Shown here piece by piece: positions 1-9,685 of a stretch of 64,000 nt of DNA. This DNA is from Saprospiraceae bacterium (GTDB lineage: Bacteria > Bacteroidota > Bacteroidia > Chitinophagales > Saprospiraceae), in NCBI GenBank assembly GCA_020848995.1, contig JADLHA010000030.1, forward strand, positions 1-64,000, given 5' to 3'. A program made the position numbers and the translations under genes. A model generated the notes under the pieces. The model saw only the letters and a list, made by a program, of their open reading frames with translations, made no database searches and was not told where the DNA came from. Every line of letters starts with the position of its first letter. The first letter of the stretch is position 1.

Positions 1-2
1 AA

Positions 3-1340
3 ATGTGGGTTGAAGACGAAGAAGGCAATACGGACTACTGCAAAACGGTAGTGATCGTACAGGACAACCAGGATGTATGCCCGAATACGGGTTCGGCTAA
101 AGGCCGCATCACGGGTGACCTGCGCACAGAAAACAACGACGAGACCGAATCGGCCAACGTTCAACTTTACCTGTCGCACAACATGATGCGCCAAATGGTA
201 ACGCTTGCCGATGGTAAATACCTCTTCGGTGACCTCGCTGCCAATACCTACGCAGTAAGGCCTGAGCGCAACGACGATCCGACCAACGGCGTCAGCACGG
301 CCGACATCGTGAAGATCCAAAGGCATATCCTTGGAGTCGAAACGCTGAACAGCCCGTACAAACTGATTGCTGCTGACGTAAACCTCAGCTCAACCGTTAC
401 CGCCGCTGACATCTCCGAGATCCGCAAACTGATCCTCGGTGTGACCAGCCAGTTCAACAAAGTTCAATCGTGGACCTTCGTTCCGAAGAACTACGTATTC
501 GCCGATCCAACGAAGCCTTACAATGCTCCGCGCGAACTCTCCACCACGGTGGATGCCGGTTCGAACGTGATCGAGAACTTCGTTGCCATCAAGATGGGAG
601 ACGTCAACACGACGGCAAGAGGACACCAGTTCGCAGGTAGCTCCAGCAGAAGCAACGGCAAACTGAACCTCGAGATCGAGAACGGCCAGACGGTTGCCGG
701 TGAACTGTACCGCGTTGAGTTTAAGTCTTCTGACTTCAACAACATCGCTGGTTACCAGTTTACCCTGCGTTTTGACCGCCAGACCCTCAGCTTTGAAGGC
801 ATTGAGGCAGGTGTGTTGAACGTCGACGAAAGCAACTTTGGCACGACCCGCATCAACGATGGTATCCTGACGACGAGCTGGAACAATAAAGTAGCCCAGA
901 GCACAGACGAAAACAGCACGCTGTTTACCCTGGTGTTCCGCGCTGCTGCCAACGCCAACATCGGCAAGCTGCTCGCCATTACGTCCGACGTAACGGCTGC
1001 TGAAGCTTACGATGCCGAACTGAATGTAAAAGATGTCAACCTGGGCGTTCGCACCGAAAGAGGTGTTGAGGACAGTGGCGTATTCGAATTGTACCAGAAT
1101 ACTCCCAATCCGTTCGCCAAAGAGACGGTTATCGGTTACCGCCTGCCTGAAGCAGGTGCGGTTAAACTGAGCATCTACGACGTGACCGGCAAAGTGCTGC
1201 GCGTATACGAAATGCAGGGCGTGAAAGGCCTCAACACCTTCAAGGTGCAAAAGGCTGACCTCAACGCCGGCGGAGTACTGTACTATCAGCTCGATGCCGC
1301 TGACCATACAGCAACTAAGAGGATGGTGGTGATCGAATAA
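3..1340 (+). CDS. T9SS-secreted dockerin-like/cohesin-like protein, C-terminal part (5' truncated by window)
   Basis: The reading frame is open to the left edge, so these 445 residues are only the C-terminal part of a larger secreted protein. After the end of an Ig/HYR-like repeat comes a small beta domain (about 30-90), then a dockerin-like pair of repeats (about 93-150; NGVSTADIVKIQRHILG and AADVNLSSTVTAADISEIR). A cohesin-like beta domain follows (about 215-345; GYQFTLRFD is typical). The last ~85 residues are a type A T9SS sorting domain (NTPNPF, then KLSIYDVTGKVL and a final KRMVVIE). The protein is probably exported by T9SS and fixed to or released from the cell surface. It is closely similar in its C-terminal half to the gene at 9686, from which it probably arose by tandem duplication. 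The substrate or partner is unknown. Confidence 0.85.
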   Translation: MWVEDEEGNTDYCKTVVIVQDNQDVCPNTGSAKGRITGDLRTENNDETESANVQLYLSHNMMRQMVTLADGKYLFGDLAANTYAVRPERNDDPTNGVSTADIVKIQRHILGVETLNSPYKLIAADVNLSSTVTAADISEIRKLILGVTSQFNKVQSWTFVPKNYVFADPTKPYNAPRELSTTVDAGSNVIENFVAIKMGDVNTTARGHQFAGSSSRSNGKLNLEIENGQTVAGELYRVEFKSSDFNNIAGYQFTLRFDRQTLSFEGIEAGVLNVDESNFGTTRINDGILTTSWNNKVAQSTDENSTLFTLVFRAAANANIGKLLAITSDVTAAEAYDAELNVKDVNLGVRTERGVEDSGVFELYQNTPNPFAKETVIGYRLPEAGAVKLSIYDVTGKVLRVYEMQGVKGLNTFKVQKADLNAGGVLYYQLDAADHTATKRMVVIE

Positions 1341-1426
1341 GTTCGATCACCCCAGTCCCAAACCCTCGTGGTTGCGACGATCGTGTATCGTCGTTCGTGA
1401 GAAAAGTTAAATCGGTTTTTGGGATG

Positions 1427-1463
1427 GCCTCTTCTCGAGCAATCGGGAGGGGGCTTTTTTTTT
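1427..1463 (+). terminator. Intrinsic terminator after the first secreted-protein gene
   Basis: A 12-bp stem with several G-U pairs (1427-1438 with 1443-1454) closes a GCAA tetraloop and is followed by nine T. It is preceded by the 13-mer GTTTTTGGGATGG, which also precedes the terminator at 13820. Confidence 0.85.
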
Positions 1464-1792
1464 GCAGTAACTCAGATCCAAAGCGGGCACGGGCACCAGC
1501 CATATTGCCCCATCCCCGGGTAGGAAATCCGCCCGGCGTGTGGGCTGGTGCCGCGTTCCCATTTGTAGGGATTGGCTTGCGTACCCGCCAGTTACTGTAC
1601 TCCAATTGGCCGGTCCCCCGATAAAGTGCCTCCGCTGCAATGTGCGCCGAAACAGGTCGCAATAGCCAAGGAGGAGCCGGATTCCATCATTTTCGTCTGA
1701 TTATAACACATTATCTAATATTTTAATATTCAGATCACTGTAAAATAGTATTGTATATATAAAATAAATATGTAATATTTTTTACCAAATTG
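1464..1792. other. Intergenic stretch without a supported gene
   Basis: No reading frame here looks like a real protein. The GC-rich first part contains a 10-bp perfect inverted repeat (1492-1501 with 1543-1552) around a smaller CCGGG/CCCGG hairpin. From about 1695 the sequence becomes very AT-rich and leads into the promoter at 1793. Confidence 0.5.
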
Positions 1793-1824
1793 TTTTGCAA
1801 GTAATTAGACATTATATAATTTTG
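1793..1824 (+). promoter_or_regulatory. Bacteroidota promoter for the 2139 operon
   Basis: TTTTG (1793-1797) is followed after exactly 19 bases by TAATTTTG (1817-1824), which fits the -33/-7 pattern of the Bacteroidota sigma factor. It lies in an AT-rich island. Transcription would start near 1831 and give a leader of about 300 nt before the first start codon at 2139. Confidence 0.65.
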
Positions 1825-2138
1825 TAATATGAATGATCATCTGATCATTTGAGCATCCCCTGAACATTTCCATCCAAACAGTCCATCCCAAAGACTTCCC
1901 GGCAGGGGGCTTCGCGTGGGTTTGAATCCCACATACCCGCAAAATAAGTCCCTCTTGCCGCAGGAGCGCAAAGCCATTTAGACTGGCCTCATCGGGTATC
2001 GCAATCCGCTATAGGGTTTGCGTCGTGCAGATTCCGGGCCACCTGGCAGAGCGTCCTACGGTTTAGCAACATGAAGGCAACCACGGGCCGGTGAGGATTA
2101 CCCCATCCGGCTTCTGCTTGCTGCAATAAAAAGCGAAT

Positions 2139-5100
2139 ATGTGCACCACAAACTCTTTGGAACGTTTATGGCCTTCTTCCCGGGCCTTGTCATCCCTTTG
2201 GTCTGTCCTGGTATTCGGATTCGTCTGGAACGTCCAGGACAGATCGGGTGCACTGCACGGTTGCCCTGCCAGCATGGCAGTCACCGTGCAGGCTCCTGCC
2301 GACATCACCATTCATCTGCAGGATCCCACGAACTGCGATACCACCATTTTATTGGGACCAGCCATCTTCAGCGGCCACTGCCCTGGCCCCATCGATTATG
2401 CAACCTGGTCGGTTTTCGACACTTTGTACTCGAATGGAGGGGTCATGTATTTTCCGACAGGCACCTTCACCGTGTATTACAGGGTAAGCGATGTCTGCCG
2501 CATGTCCGGTTTGGACTCTATGAAGGTGACCATTTATGATGCACAGCTCCCGCAAATGGTATGTGCACCCGCTCAGACCATCAACCTCTCCGAGAGCGGA
2601 TATGCAGATATTCCTGCCTCCATTTTCGATGGCGGCTCTACCGATAACTGTGGTCACCTCTACTTCAAAATTCGACGCATGATGGCAAGCAGCGCACTGG
2701 CTTGCCAGGATCCCTTAAACCCACTGAATTTTTTCAACGACTACGCGCGCTTCTGCTGCGCAGATGCCGATTCTTCTGGCATTCTGCTCGTGCTCCGCGT
2801 GTACGATGTCTTTCCGGGGGAAGGCGTTGTTTCCGATACGGCAGCCAAGGGCCGGTATGTAGATTGCATGGTCACGGCCATCGTCCGGGATAAATTGGCG
2901 CCTTCGCTAGAATGCCCTCCCGATCGCACCGTCTATTGCGGGGCAGATGCTGACGACCTCTTTGCCGCAGGCAGCCCACTGTTTTCCGACAATTGCGGAA
3001 TTGCTTCGGTCGATACAAGCTTTCTCGATCTCAGGGACCCCTGCGGTGGGGGCGAATTTCGCCGGACGTTTACGGTTACCGACCGCCATGGGCTGGTGAC
3101 CAGTTGCACACAGACCCTGCACTATTTGCGCCTGCCCACCTTTGATGGGACAGATCCTGCACAGCTTCAGTGGCCGTCACACAAAACGGTGTACGCTTGC
3201 CGCATCGAGCTCGACTCCATTCAGGCGGGATCACCCGTGATCGTCGAGGATGCCTGCGCGCTGGTCGTCGTGACCAAACGCGACGAAGTGTACCAGTTCA
3301 GCATGGGAGGCGTTTGTGCGAAGGTTTTGCGATACTGGCAGGTGATCGACTGGTGTCGCTATGACCCACTTTTTACTCCGAATCCCCGCGTTCCGGAAAA
3401 TGGCTATTATGCTTATGTTCAGGAAATCAAAGTCATTGATACGATCCCACCCCAACTCTTCGGGGTGCAGGATACCGTTATCGGCATTCAGGTTCCCGGA
3501 TGCGGTCCGGGTCAGGTGACCATCCCGGCGGTCCAGGCCGAAGATTGCGGCAGCACCACGGCTTTGACTTTTCGTTACGAAGTCGACTATGACCAAAACG
3601 GCGTAACCGACCGTTCGGGAGCGGGAAGAGATGCCAGTGGTCTGTTCCCACCCGGCAGACACCTCGTGTCTTTTTTTGCCGTGGATTCTTGCCATAACGA
3701 AGGCTCTTTACGGGTCCTGGTGGAAGTGGTAGATGCCAAAGCACCCAATGCCATCGCGATGTACGGCGTATCGTCCAGTCTGACTCAAATGCCGGCAGGC
3801 GCCATGGTCAGCGTTGCTGCGCGTCTGTTCAACAACAAAAGCAACGACAATTGCACGCCAACTCAGCGATTGAGATATTCATTTTCAGAGGATATCTCCG
3901 ATACCCTACGCATCTATACCTGTGATAGCCTGGGCCGCCGTGACATACGACTGGTAGTCTGGGATGAAGCGGGAAACAGCAACGAGGTTTACACCTATTT
4001 TGTGGTCGATGATCCGGATTCGATTTGCCCGGGAGGCCTGCACGGCTTGCGCATCGAAGGCGTCGTGGCAACCGGGAACTGGCAGGCTGTACCGGAAGTT
4101 GACGTTTGGCTGGAGTCGGGCGGGATAACCAGGAAAGCACAGACCGATGCGCAGGGCAACTTCGCTTTTGCCGACATTCCTGCTGGCAGCGATATCCAAA
4201 TCCATTCCCGCCGGTCGGGAACGTACACGGCAGGTTTGACAACAGCCGACATCATCCGCATCCAAAGGCAACTGCTCGGCCTGGAACCTTTCACCAATTC
4301 ATGGGAATACCTTGCCGCCGATGTCGATATGAGCGGCGGAATCTCAACCCGGGACATCGTATTCCTCCGCCGTTTGTTGCTTGGGAAGATACAGGAATTG
4401 CCGCATCAGCACAGTTACCTGTTTATCGACCCCAACTACACATTTGCCAATCCGGCCTCCCCGTATGCTGAGCTCGACCTTTGCAGCAAAGTTGTCATCA
4501 CCCAGGCACGGCAAAATGAGACCGTGCGCATGCTTGCAATAAAAATTGGCGACGTCAACCAAAGCTACCGGGCCAATGGTTTGACTGAGGTGCCTTATGA
4601 AACCATTCGCTTTGTTGCTGAAAGATCTGCACGCAGAATAGGCGTCTTCATCAGCCAGCCTGTGTCGATCAGGGGATTTCAGATGTCCTTGTCAGCTTCC
4701 GGGCTGTGCAAGGATTGGATAACCGGATTGATCAGCGCACTTCCGGAATGGTCACACGAGCATTACCGCTTGGAGGGTAGCGAGATTGTCATTTCTTACT
4801 CTTCGCCTGGCATACTACACTGGGATCCATCGGTTCCGCTATTTGAAATTCAGCTAACTGAGGATGCCGCATTTTGTTCTGGAGAACTTCAACTCAGCAA
4901 TGTGCTAGATCCGGAATGTTATCTGGTGGATGCCGCACTCACCATAAGCCTCTTGCAAAACGACTTTCAAACTGCATCACCCCCGTTTAGCTGGGTCAGA
5001 ACCCATTCGGATCCAGGGACGGGAATGCACCTGGTTCATCTTTATACCGCATCTGCGAGGGATGTGGATGTGCAGATCTACGATCTCAACCAAAGAACCA

Positions 5101-5240
5101 TTTCTGCAGCAACGCGCCCCCTGCAACAGGGGTTGAACGAATTGATATTTTTTCGCGAACAATTTGGGCTCTCAGGAATGTATCTGCTCCGGATTTCATC
5201 CGGGAATCATACTGTTTGCCGGAAGTTGCTCGCATTTTAA
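2139..5240 (+). CDS. Giant secreted HYR/dockerin-like/cohesin-like protein with T9SS sorting domain
   Basis: 1033 residues. The N-terminus has a short hydrophobic stretch (SSLWSVLVFGFVW) that may be part of a signal peptide. Several Cys-rich Ig/HYR-like repeats follow, marked by the recurring pattern D-x-x-x-P-x-x-x-C-P and by a W-x-V-I-D-W-C motif shared with the next two paralogues. Around residues 700-750 are two dockerin-like repeats (LTTADIIRIQRQLLG and AADVDMSGGISTRDIVFLRR), then a region ending KIGDVN. A degenerate cohesin-like domain and a divergent T9SS sorting domain (last ~80 residues, DVDVQIYDLNQ) complete it. It is probably surface-exposed and co-transcribed with the next gene. 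The function is unknown. Adhesion or matrix building is an inference from the domain types only. Confidence 0.85.
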   Translation: MCTTNSLERLWPSSRALSSLWSVLVFGFVWNVQDRSGALHGCPASMAVTVQAPADITIHLQDPTNCDTTILLGPAIFSGHCPGPIDYATWSVFDTLYSNGGVMYFPTGTFTVYYRVSDVCRMSGLDSMKVTIYDAQLPQMVCAPAQTINLSESGYADIPASIFDGGSTDNCGHLYFKIRRMMASSALACQDPLNPLNFFNDYARFCCADADSSGILLVLRVYDVFPGEGVVSDTAAKGRYVDCMVTAIVRDKLAPSLECPPDRTVYCGADADDLFAAGSPLFSDNCGIASVDTSFLDLRDPCGGGEFRRTFTVTDRHGLVTSCTQTLHYLRLPTFDGTDPAQLQWPSHKTVYACRIELDSIQAGSPVIVEDACALVVVTKRDEVYQFSMGGVCAKVLRYWQVIDWCRYDPLFTPNPRVPENGYYAYVQEIKVIDTIPPQLFGVQDTVIGIQVPGCGPGQVTIPAVQAEDCGSTTALTFRYEVDYDQNGVTDRSGAGRDASGLFPPGRHLVSFFAVDSCHNEGSLRVLVEVVDAKAPNAIAMYGVSSSLTQMPAGAMVSVAARLFNNKSNDNCTPTQRLRYSFSEDISDTLRIYTCDSLGRRDIRLVVWDEAGNSNEVYTYFVVDDPDSICPGGLHGLRIEGVVATGNWQAVPEVDVWLESGGITRKAQTDAQGNFAFADIPAGSDIQIHSRRSGTYTAGLTTADIIRIQRQLLGLEPFTNSWEYLAADVDMSGGISTRDIVFLRRLLLGKIQELPHQHSYLFIDPNYTFANPASPYAELDLCSKVVITQARQNETVRMLAIKIGDVNQSYRANGLTEVPYETIRFVAERSARRIGVFISQPVSIRGFQMSLSASGLCKDWITGLISALPEWSHEHYRLEGSEIVISYSSPGILHWDPSVPLFEIQLTEDAAFCSGELQLSNVLDPECYLVDAALTISLLQNDFQTASPPFSWVRTHSDPGTGMHLVHLYTASARDVDVQIYDLNQRTISAATRPLQQGLNELIFFREQFGLSGMYLLRISSGNHTVCRKLLAF

Positions 5241-5266
5241 TAATGATATACGATAAATCAGGAAAT

Positions 5267-8200
5267 ATGAACAAGTGTTCGATAGCGAATCCCATCCCAA
5301 AACAGTTGATCGGACGCATTGCACTCCTATGGAGCATCGCATCCGCATCTCCGTTCTGCAACGCCCTGAAGGCCGTCCCAACAGACTGGCCTTCGGCGTT
5401 GGGGCCGGTGGTTGAATTGGAACAGGTATCCCCGGCGCTGCAACTGAGTTGCTATGGGAGCGTACAAATCTCACTCGACCAGAATGGCGAAGCGCTGGTT
5501 ACGCCCAAGATGCTGCTGTCAGACCCATATGCCAATGCTGCCGTATGTAAAGTCGTTGTCAACCAGACGGGAAGAAACAAAGTCTATTGTACAGATGTTG
5601 GCAAGAACCTGACCGCAACGGTGATTGATACCACGACCGGCATGATGTGCTGGTCCACACTCATTGTGGAAGACAAACTGGCGCCAACCATTACCTGTAC
5701 GTCAGATACCGTATCCTGTGCGAACAATCCGTTTGCACTCGATTACACCCACTATGTGCAGACCACAGACAACTGCGATACGGCCGTGATGACTCTTGCC
5801 GATATGCAACTGGAATATTTTGATTGCATTTATCCGAGATACAGCATGGTGGTGCATCTTAAGTGGATTGCAACAGACGACTCTGGCAATTCAAGTACAT
5901 GTGCACAGGACATCTATTTTAAAAAAGCATCGGTCGACAGTGTGGACTTTCCTCGCAACGATACCGTGTATTGCCCGAATCCAGACCTCGGGTCCACCGG
6001 CGTTCCAACGCTTTTTGGGGACAGCCTGAGCCATCTTTGTAACCTGGTTGCAACGCATTCCGACGATTCCATTCCGGTTTGTGGTGGAATGATCAAGATC
6101 CGGAGGACCTGGACGGCAATCGACTGGTGTACGCGCGCCATGCGCTCGGAACTTCAGGAGATCCTCGTTTCCGATACGACTGACCCCGTGATTGTTTGTC
6201 CGCGGGATACTAACTTGTATTTGAAGTACAACAGTTGCACGAGTGCCTACCGCATTCCCACTCCGGCAGCAACCGACGCATGCAGTCCTTCAGCCACCCT
6301 TTTGTACGCCGTACGCGTCGACAGTTCTTATATAGCCATTCCGGGAAGTACAATTACCCTCAATCCCGGCACGCATACGCTCGATTACATAGCCTTTGAT
6401 CCATGCGGCAATTCCGACACTTGTTCGGCCAAAGTACATGTACTCGATAAGATAAGCCCGACCCTGGTTTGTCCACCGGGACTGGTAGTCTCCCTCGATC
6501 CGGCCGGCATGGTCATCATCACCGCAGAGTTCATTGCTTCCCGTGGATTGGTAACCGACAACTGCTGTATCGACGATGTGGATATTCGCCGCATGACTGT
6601 GGCATGTGGTAGACCACAGGATACCCTGTTCAGGGACGATGTGGCTTTTTGCTGTGACGACATTCGCGATACGCTGATGCTCGTTCTCAAGGCCACCGAT
6701 TGCAGCGGCAACATGAACTTTTGCATGATGGAGATCTACGTTCAGGACAAAAACCCTATGGGCACTCCTGAATGCCCCGGAGACACGACGCTCAACTGTT
6801 CGGATGATTACCTGAATCCGGAAATTACCGGAACCTACTTTGTCGTCACGGCTTGTCTAGATACCATTGAAGCCACGTACCAGGACCAGATTCAAATTGA
6901 CAGTTGTCAGACCGGAAGTGTCAGGCGAAGATTTTACCTGCAGTTTCCAGATGGTTCGATTGACAGTTCCTGCACCCAGCTGATCACCGTAGATAATGAT
7001 TACCGGTTTGATTCGACCGATATAGACTGGCCCGGCGATCTTGAGTTGCCGGTGTGTCGAAGCAACCATCCCGATTCGCTGGGGTCAAGGCCTGAGGCCG
7101 TAGGCGACCTTTGTGGAACCGTGGACTTCAGCTACACCGATCTCGACATTGAATTCGACGCAGACAGTTGCCAGATCCTGCCCCGGAGATGGGCCGCTTA
7201 TTCTGCATGCACCGGGCAAACCTTCGTCGACACGCAATACCTCACCCTGATCAGCCTGGCCCATGCCAAATTGGAGGGCCCGCGCGATACTACCCTCGCC
7301 AACGGAAGTGACTCCTGTTCCCGTTATGTGGTGTTAAAGCCTGCCACGCTGAAGGGCTGCAGCCAATACGCAACCATTACCAATGATTTCAACGGTGGGG
7401 GTGCCAATGCCAGCGGCGAATATCCTGTAGGCATTACGCAAGTGATCTTTACGGCTTCGGACTCCTGCGGTTCACTAAAGGATACCACCACGATCATCGT
7501 TTTGGATCTCGAAAATCCTGCAGTAGTTTGCAAGATCCTCTTTGTGAACATGAATCCCAACGACAGCATCAAATTGACTGCCCGAGAGTTGCTCGATGCC
7601 TACAGCGACAATTGCTCGGATGCGAATGATCTTCTAATTGCCTTTTCGAGTAGCAACTTTTCGGATACATGCCGGTTCATCACCTGTGCCGATCTGCAGA
7701 CCATTCCCGATACATTTTTCTTTACGGTGTTCGTCCGCGATTCTTCCGGAAACATCGGAAGTTGCATTGCCCGCGTACACGTCTTTGACCCCAGCAACCA
7801 CTGTACCACCGCCATCCGGATTGGCGAGGTCAGCGGGCTGGTAAAAGCGGGTCCAGCAAAACCGATGGCGGGGGTACGCATTCGTCTGGAAGGGCAAGGC
7901 GAAGAGCGGATCACTTCTCAGGATGGAAAATACTTATTCAAGAACATCGTTACCAACCAACCATACACGCTGCACCCTTCGTGTAACGATCATTGGCCGG
8001 AAGGCATCAGCGCCCTGGATATCCTGATGCTGCAGAAGCACATACTTGGATTGGAGGAATTTGAGCAGCCCATGCAATGGATTGCCGCAGACGTTGACAG
8101 GAACGGAAGGTTGAGTGCGGCAGATATCAGTTGGATGCGCAAGCTGATCCTAGGAAAAGTGCAATCGGTCCCATCCAACGAGTCATGGCGATTTGTAGAT

Positions 8201-9061
8201 GAGCGATACGCGTTTGCCCGCAGCGACAATCCGCTTGCGGAAACGTTTCCAGAACATCTGGAGTTGAAGGGATTCTGGCAGGACACTGCGGTGAATTTCC
8301 GTGCGGTTAAAGTGGGGGACATCAGTGGAGATACCGCAAACGGACGCGCAGAAGAAACAACCGGACAGCGCCTCAAAAAATGCGATTTGCTGGTTCAGGA
8401 TAAAAAATTCGCCAGAGGCGACGTGGTGTATCTCGACCTCAGGATCGGCGCTTCCTTTGAGGCGACGGCACTTCAATTGCACCTGGTGGTTGACCCTGCA
8501 CAACTCGAAATGTACCAGGTAGAAGGCTTTGGAGAAGGATTGGCACCACCGGTTCTCAATGGAGAGGATAACCAGTTTGACGGACAGAACCTCAAATTGC
8601 TGGCATTGTGGGACGTTCCCGGAAGAAACCTGGAACAGGGCGATGCGGTTGCCAGGCTGGTATTTCGTGCGAAAGGGAACGGCTCGGTGTCGTCTGCCAT
8701 TCGGCTGGGGTCGGGCCTGACAAATGAGCTATGGCAAACCGGAGATGTACCAATTGGCTTGCTGCTTCGATACACCGTTGATGAAACGGCGCCCTTCTCC
8801 ATGGACAGATGGGTCGTTGAGCCAAATCCATTTTCAGGAAGGTGTCAGATCCGCTTTGAGTCAACGCAGCCTGCGACTGGTAGCTTTTACCTCTTTGACG
8901 TGGAAGGAAAACTGATCCTGCAACGCGAATGGTCTGTTCGCAGAGGGCACAATGCCATGGAAATACGGTCTGACGAGTTGCCCGGAAGTGGCACATACGT
9001 TTACGCATTTCATTGCCTCGATCAAACAATAAATGGCGTTTTGGTGAATGTTGGGAAATGA
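5267..9061 (+). CDS. Giant secreted HYR/dockerin-like/cohesin-like protein with T9SS sorting domain
   Basis: 1264 residues from the ATG at 5267, chosen because it gives a signal-peptide-like start (MNKCSIANPIPKQ then LIGRIALLWSIASAS). An upstream in-frame ATG at 5216 would overlap the previous gene by 25 bases. The protein has about eight Cys-rich Ig/HYR-like repeats (for example VEDKLAPTITC, VSDTTDPVIVCP, VLDKISPTLVCP) and the shared WTAIDWC motif near residue 280. Dockerin-like repeats lie at about 911-960 (GISALDILMLQKHILG and AADVDRNGRLSAADISWMRK), then a cohesin-like domain (about 1040-1150) and a T9SS sorting domain (VVEPNPFSGRCQIRF to the end). The 26-base gap to the upstream gene implies one operon. 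Confidence 0.85.
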   Translation: MNKCSIANPIPKQLIGRIALLWSIASASPFCNALKAVPTDWPSALGPVVELEQVSPALQLSCYGSVQISLDQNGEALVTPKMLLSDPYANAAVCKVVVNQTGRNKVYCTDVGKNLTATVIDTTTGMMCWSTLIVEDKLAPTITCTSDTVSCANNPFALDYTHYVQTTDNCDTAVMTLADMQLEYFDCIYPRYSMVVHLKWIATDDSGNSSTCAQDIYFKKASVDSVDFPRNDTVYCPNPDLGSTGVPTLFGDSLSHLCNLVATHSDDSIPVCGGMIKIRRTWTAIDWCTRAMRSELQEILVSDTTDPVIVCPRDTNLYLKYNSCTSAYRIPTPAATDACSPSATLLYAVRVDSSYIAIPGSTITLNPGTHTLDYIAFDPCGNSDTCSAKVHVLDKISPTLVCPPGLVVSLDPAGMVIITAEFIASRGLVTDNCCIDDVDIRRMTVACGRPQDTLFRDDVAFCCDDIRDTLMLVLKATDCSGNMNFCMMEIYVQDKNPMGTPECPGDTTLNCSDDYLNPEITGTYFVVTACLDTIEATYQDQIQIDSCQTGSVRRRFYLQFPDGSIDSSCTQLITVDNDYRFDSTDIDWPGDLELPVCRSNHPDSLGSRPEAVGDLCGTVDFSYTDLDIEFDADSCQILPRRWAAYSACTGQTFVDTQYLTLISLAHAKLEGPRDTTLANGSDSCSRYVVLKPATLKGCSQYATITNDFNGGGANASGEYPVGITQVIFTASDSCGSLKDTTTIIVLDLENPAVVCKILFVNMNPNDSIKLTARELLDAYSDNCSDANDLLIAFSSSNFSDTCRFITCADLQTIPDTFFFTVFVRDSSGNIGSCIARVHVFDPSNHCTTAIRIGEVSGLVKAGPAKPMAGVRIRLEGQGEERITSQDGKYLFKNIVTNQPYTLHPSCNDHWPEGISALDILMLQKHILGLEEFEQPMQWIAADVDRNGRLSAADISWMRKLILGKVQSVPSNESWRFVDERYAFARSDNPLAETFPEHLELKGFWQDTAVNFRAVKVGDISGDTANGRAEETTGQRLKKCDLLVQDKKFARGDVVYLDLRIGASFEATALQLHLVVDPAQLEMYQVEGFGEGLAPPVLNGEDNQFDGQNLKLLALWDVPGRNLEQGDAVARLVFRAKGNGSVSSAIRLGSGLTNELWQTGDVPIGLLLRYTVDETAPFSMDRWVVEPNPFSGRCQIRFESTQPATGSFYLFDVEGKLILQREWSVRRGHNAMEIRSDELPGSGTYVYAFHCLDQTINGVLVNVGK

Positions 9062-9081
9062 ACGCATCTGAATAGGCCAGC

Positions 9082-9126
9082 GAACCGGATGACCGGTTCC
9101 GGGTGGCTGAGTGCCCCTGGAACCGG
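9082..9126 (+). repeat. Three-segment alternative hairpin in the 3' untranslated region
   Basis: GAACCGG (9082-9088) pairs perfectly with CCGGTTC (9093-9099) across an ATGA loop. CCGGTTCC (9093-9100) can instead pair perfectly with GGAACCGG (9119-9126). The two hairpins exclude each other. No T-run follows, so neither is a standard intrinsic terminator. Confidence 0.6.
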
Positions 9127-9403
9127 TAAGAGTTCGACGTCCGGAAAGCAATCGGTGGAATTCAAGCGATCAAATGAGCCCTCCGGGAGACCCCGTTTGG
9201 GCCAGGTTCTTCAAATAATAGTATTTAAAATAAATTTAATACAATAGTTAATAATAATCAATATATTACGTATTATTATATTTAATTATATAAAATATTT
9301 TTACACATTTGATGAATTATTGCCGGATGCCGCATTACTTTTGTGCTGGTATTACGATTTCCTGCTATTTGTAAACTGCTGAAAAAAAATAGTTAACAAA
9401 TAG
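9127..9403. other. Intergenic AT-rich island without a gene
   Basis: No coding frame is supported. From about 9210 to 9310 the sequence is almost entirely A and T, in contrast with the roughly balanced neighbouring genes. It lies directly upstream of the strong promoter at 9404 and may act as an UP-like or bending element. Confidence 0.5.
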
Positions 9404-9433
9404 TTGGAAAATTGAATATCACAACTATCTTTG
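9404..9433 (+). promoter_or_regulatory. Bacteroidota promoter for the 9686 gene
   Basis: TTG (9404-9406) and TATCTTTG (9426-9433) are separated by exactly 19 bases and match the Bacteroidota -33/-7 consensus. Transcription would begin near 9440, giving a leader of about 245 nt. Confidence 0.75.
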
Positions 9434-9466
9434 CGGTAGTTAGTTTTATCCCAGCCCTGAATCTTT

Positions 9467-9684
9467 AGATCCTCTCTTAGAGCAAGCGACTTTTAGCTTG
9501 TACCCAACCCAATGATTTTAGACCCTCTAGGTTCTTCCATTCGGAGAGCAGAAGTGGCGTTTGCGTTTGCATCGCACTGAGCTCCGCGGAAGAAAAAAAA
9601 TGATTTAGCCCTTTCCCTGTCGAATGTCGACCGTGGAAATGCAGGACGCATTTATTCATTTTTTAACATCTAAATAGAGGATCT
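9467..9684 (+). promoter_or_regulatory. Leader element with long-range helix that covers the ribosome binding site
   Basis: AGATCCTCT (9467-9475) near the start of the leader is the exact complement of AGAGGATCT (9676-9684), which contains the AGAGG ribosome binding site and ends one base before the ATG at 9686. The helix extends by CTAA (9670-9673) with TTAG (9477-9480) after a small internal loop, for 13 pairs in total. About 190 nt lie between the arms. A role in translation control is an inference. Confidence 0.55.
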
Positions 9685-9685
9685 C

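Noticed and set aside
390-1307. 305-residue open frame on the minus strand
   Set aside because: It lies fully inside the coding frame of a T9SS protein with clear domains. Composition and lack of motifs mark it as a shadow. The same holds for the minus-strand frames at 11921-12670 and 10724-11323.
1916-1932. T-arm-like sequence GTGGG-TTTGAAT-CCCAC
   Set aside because: It looks like the T-arm of a tRNA, but no matching acceptor, D-arm or anticodon arm is found upstream at the right distance. The possible acceptor partner CGGGTAT lies downstream, so a tRNA cannot be supported.
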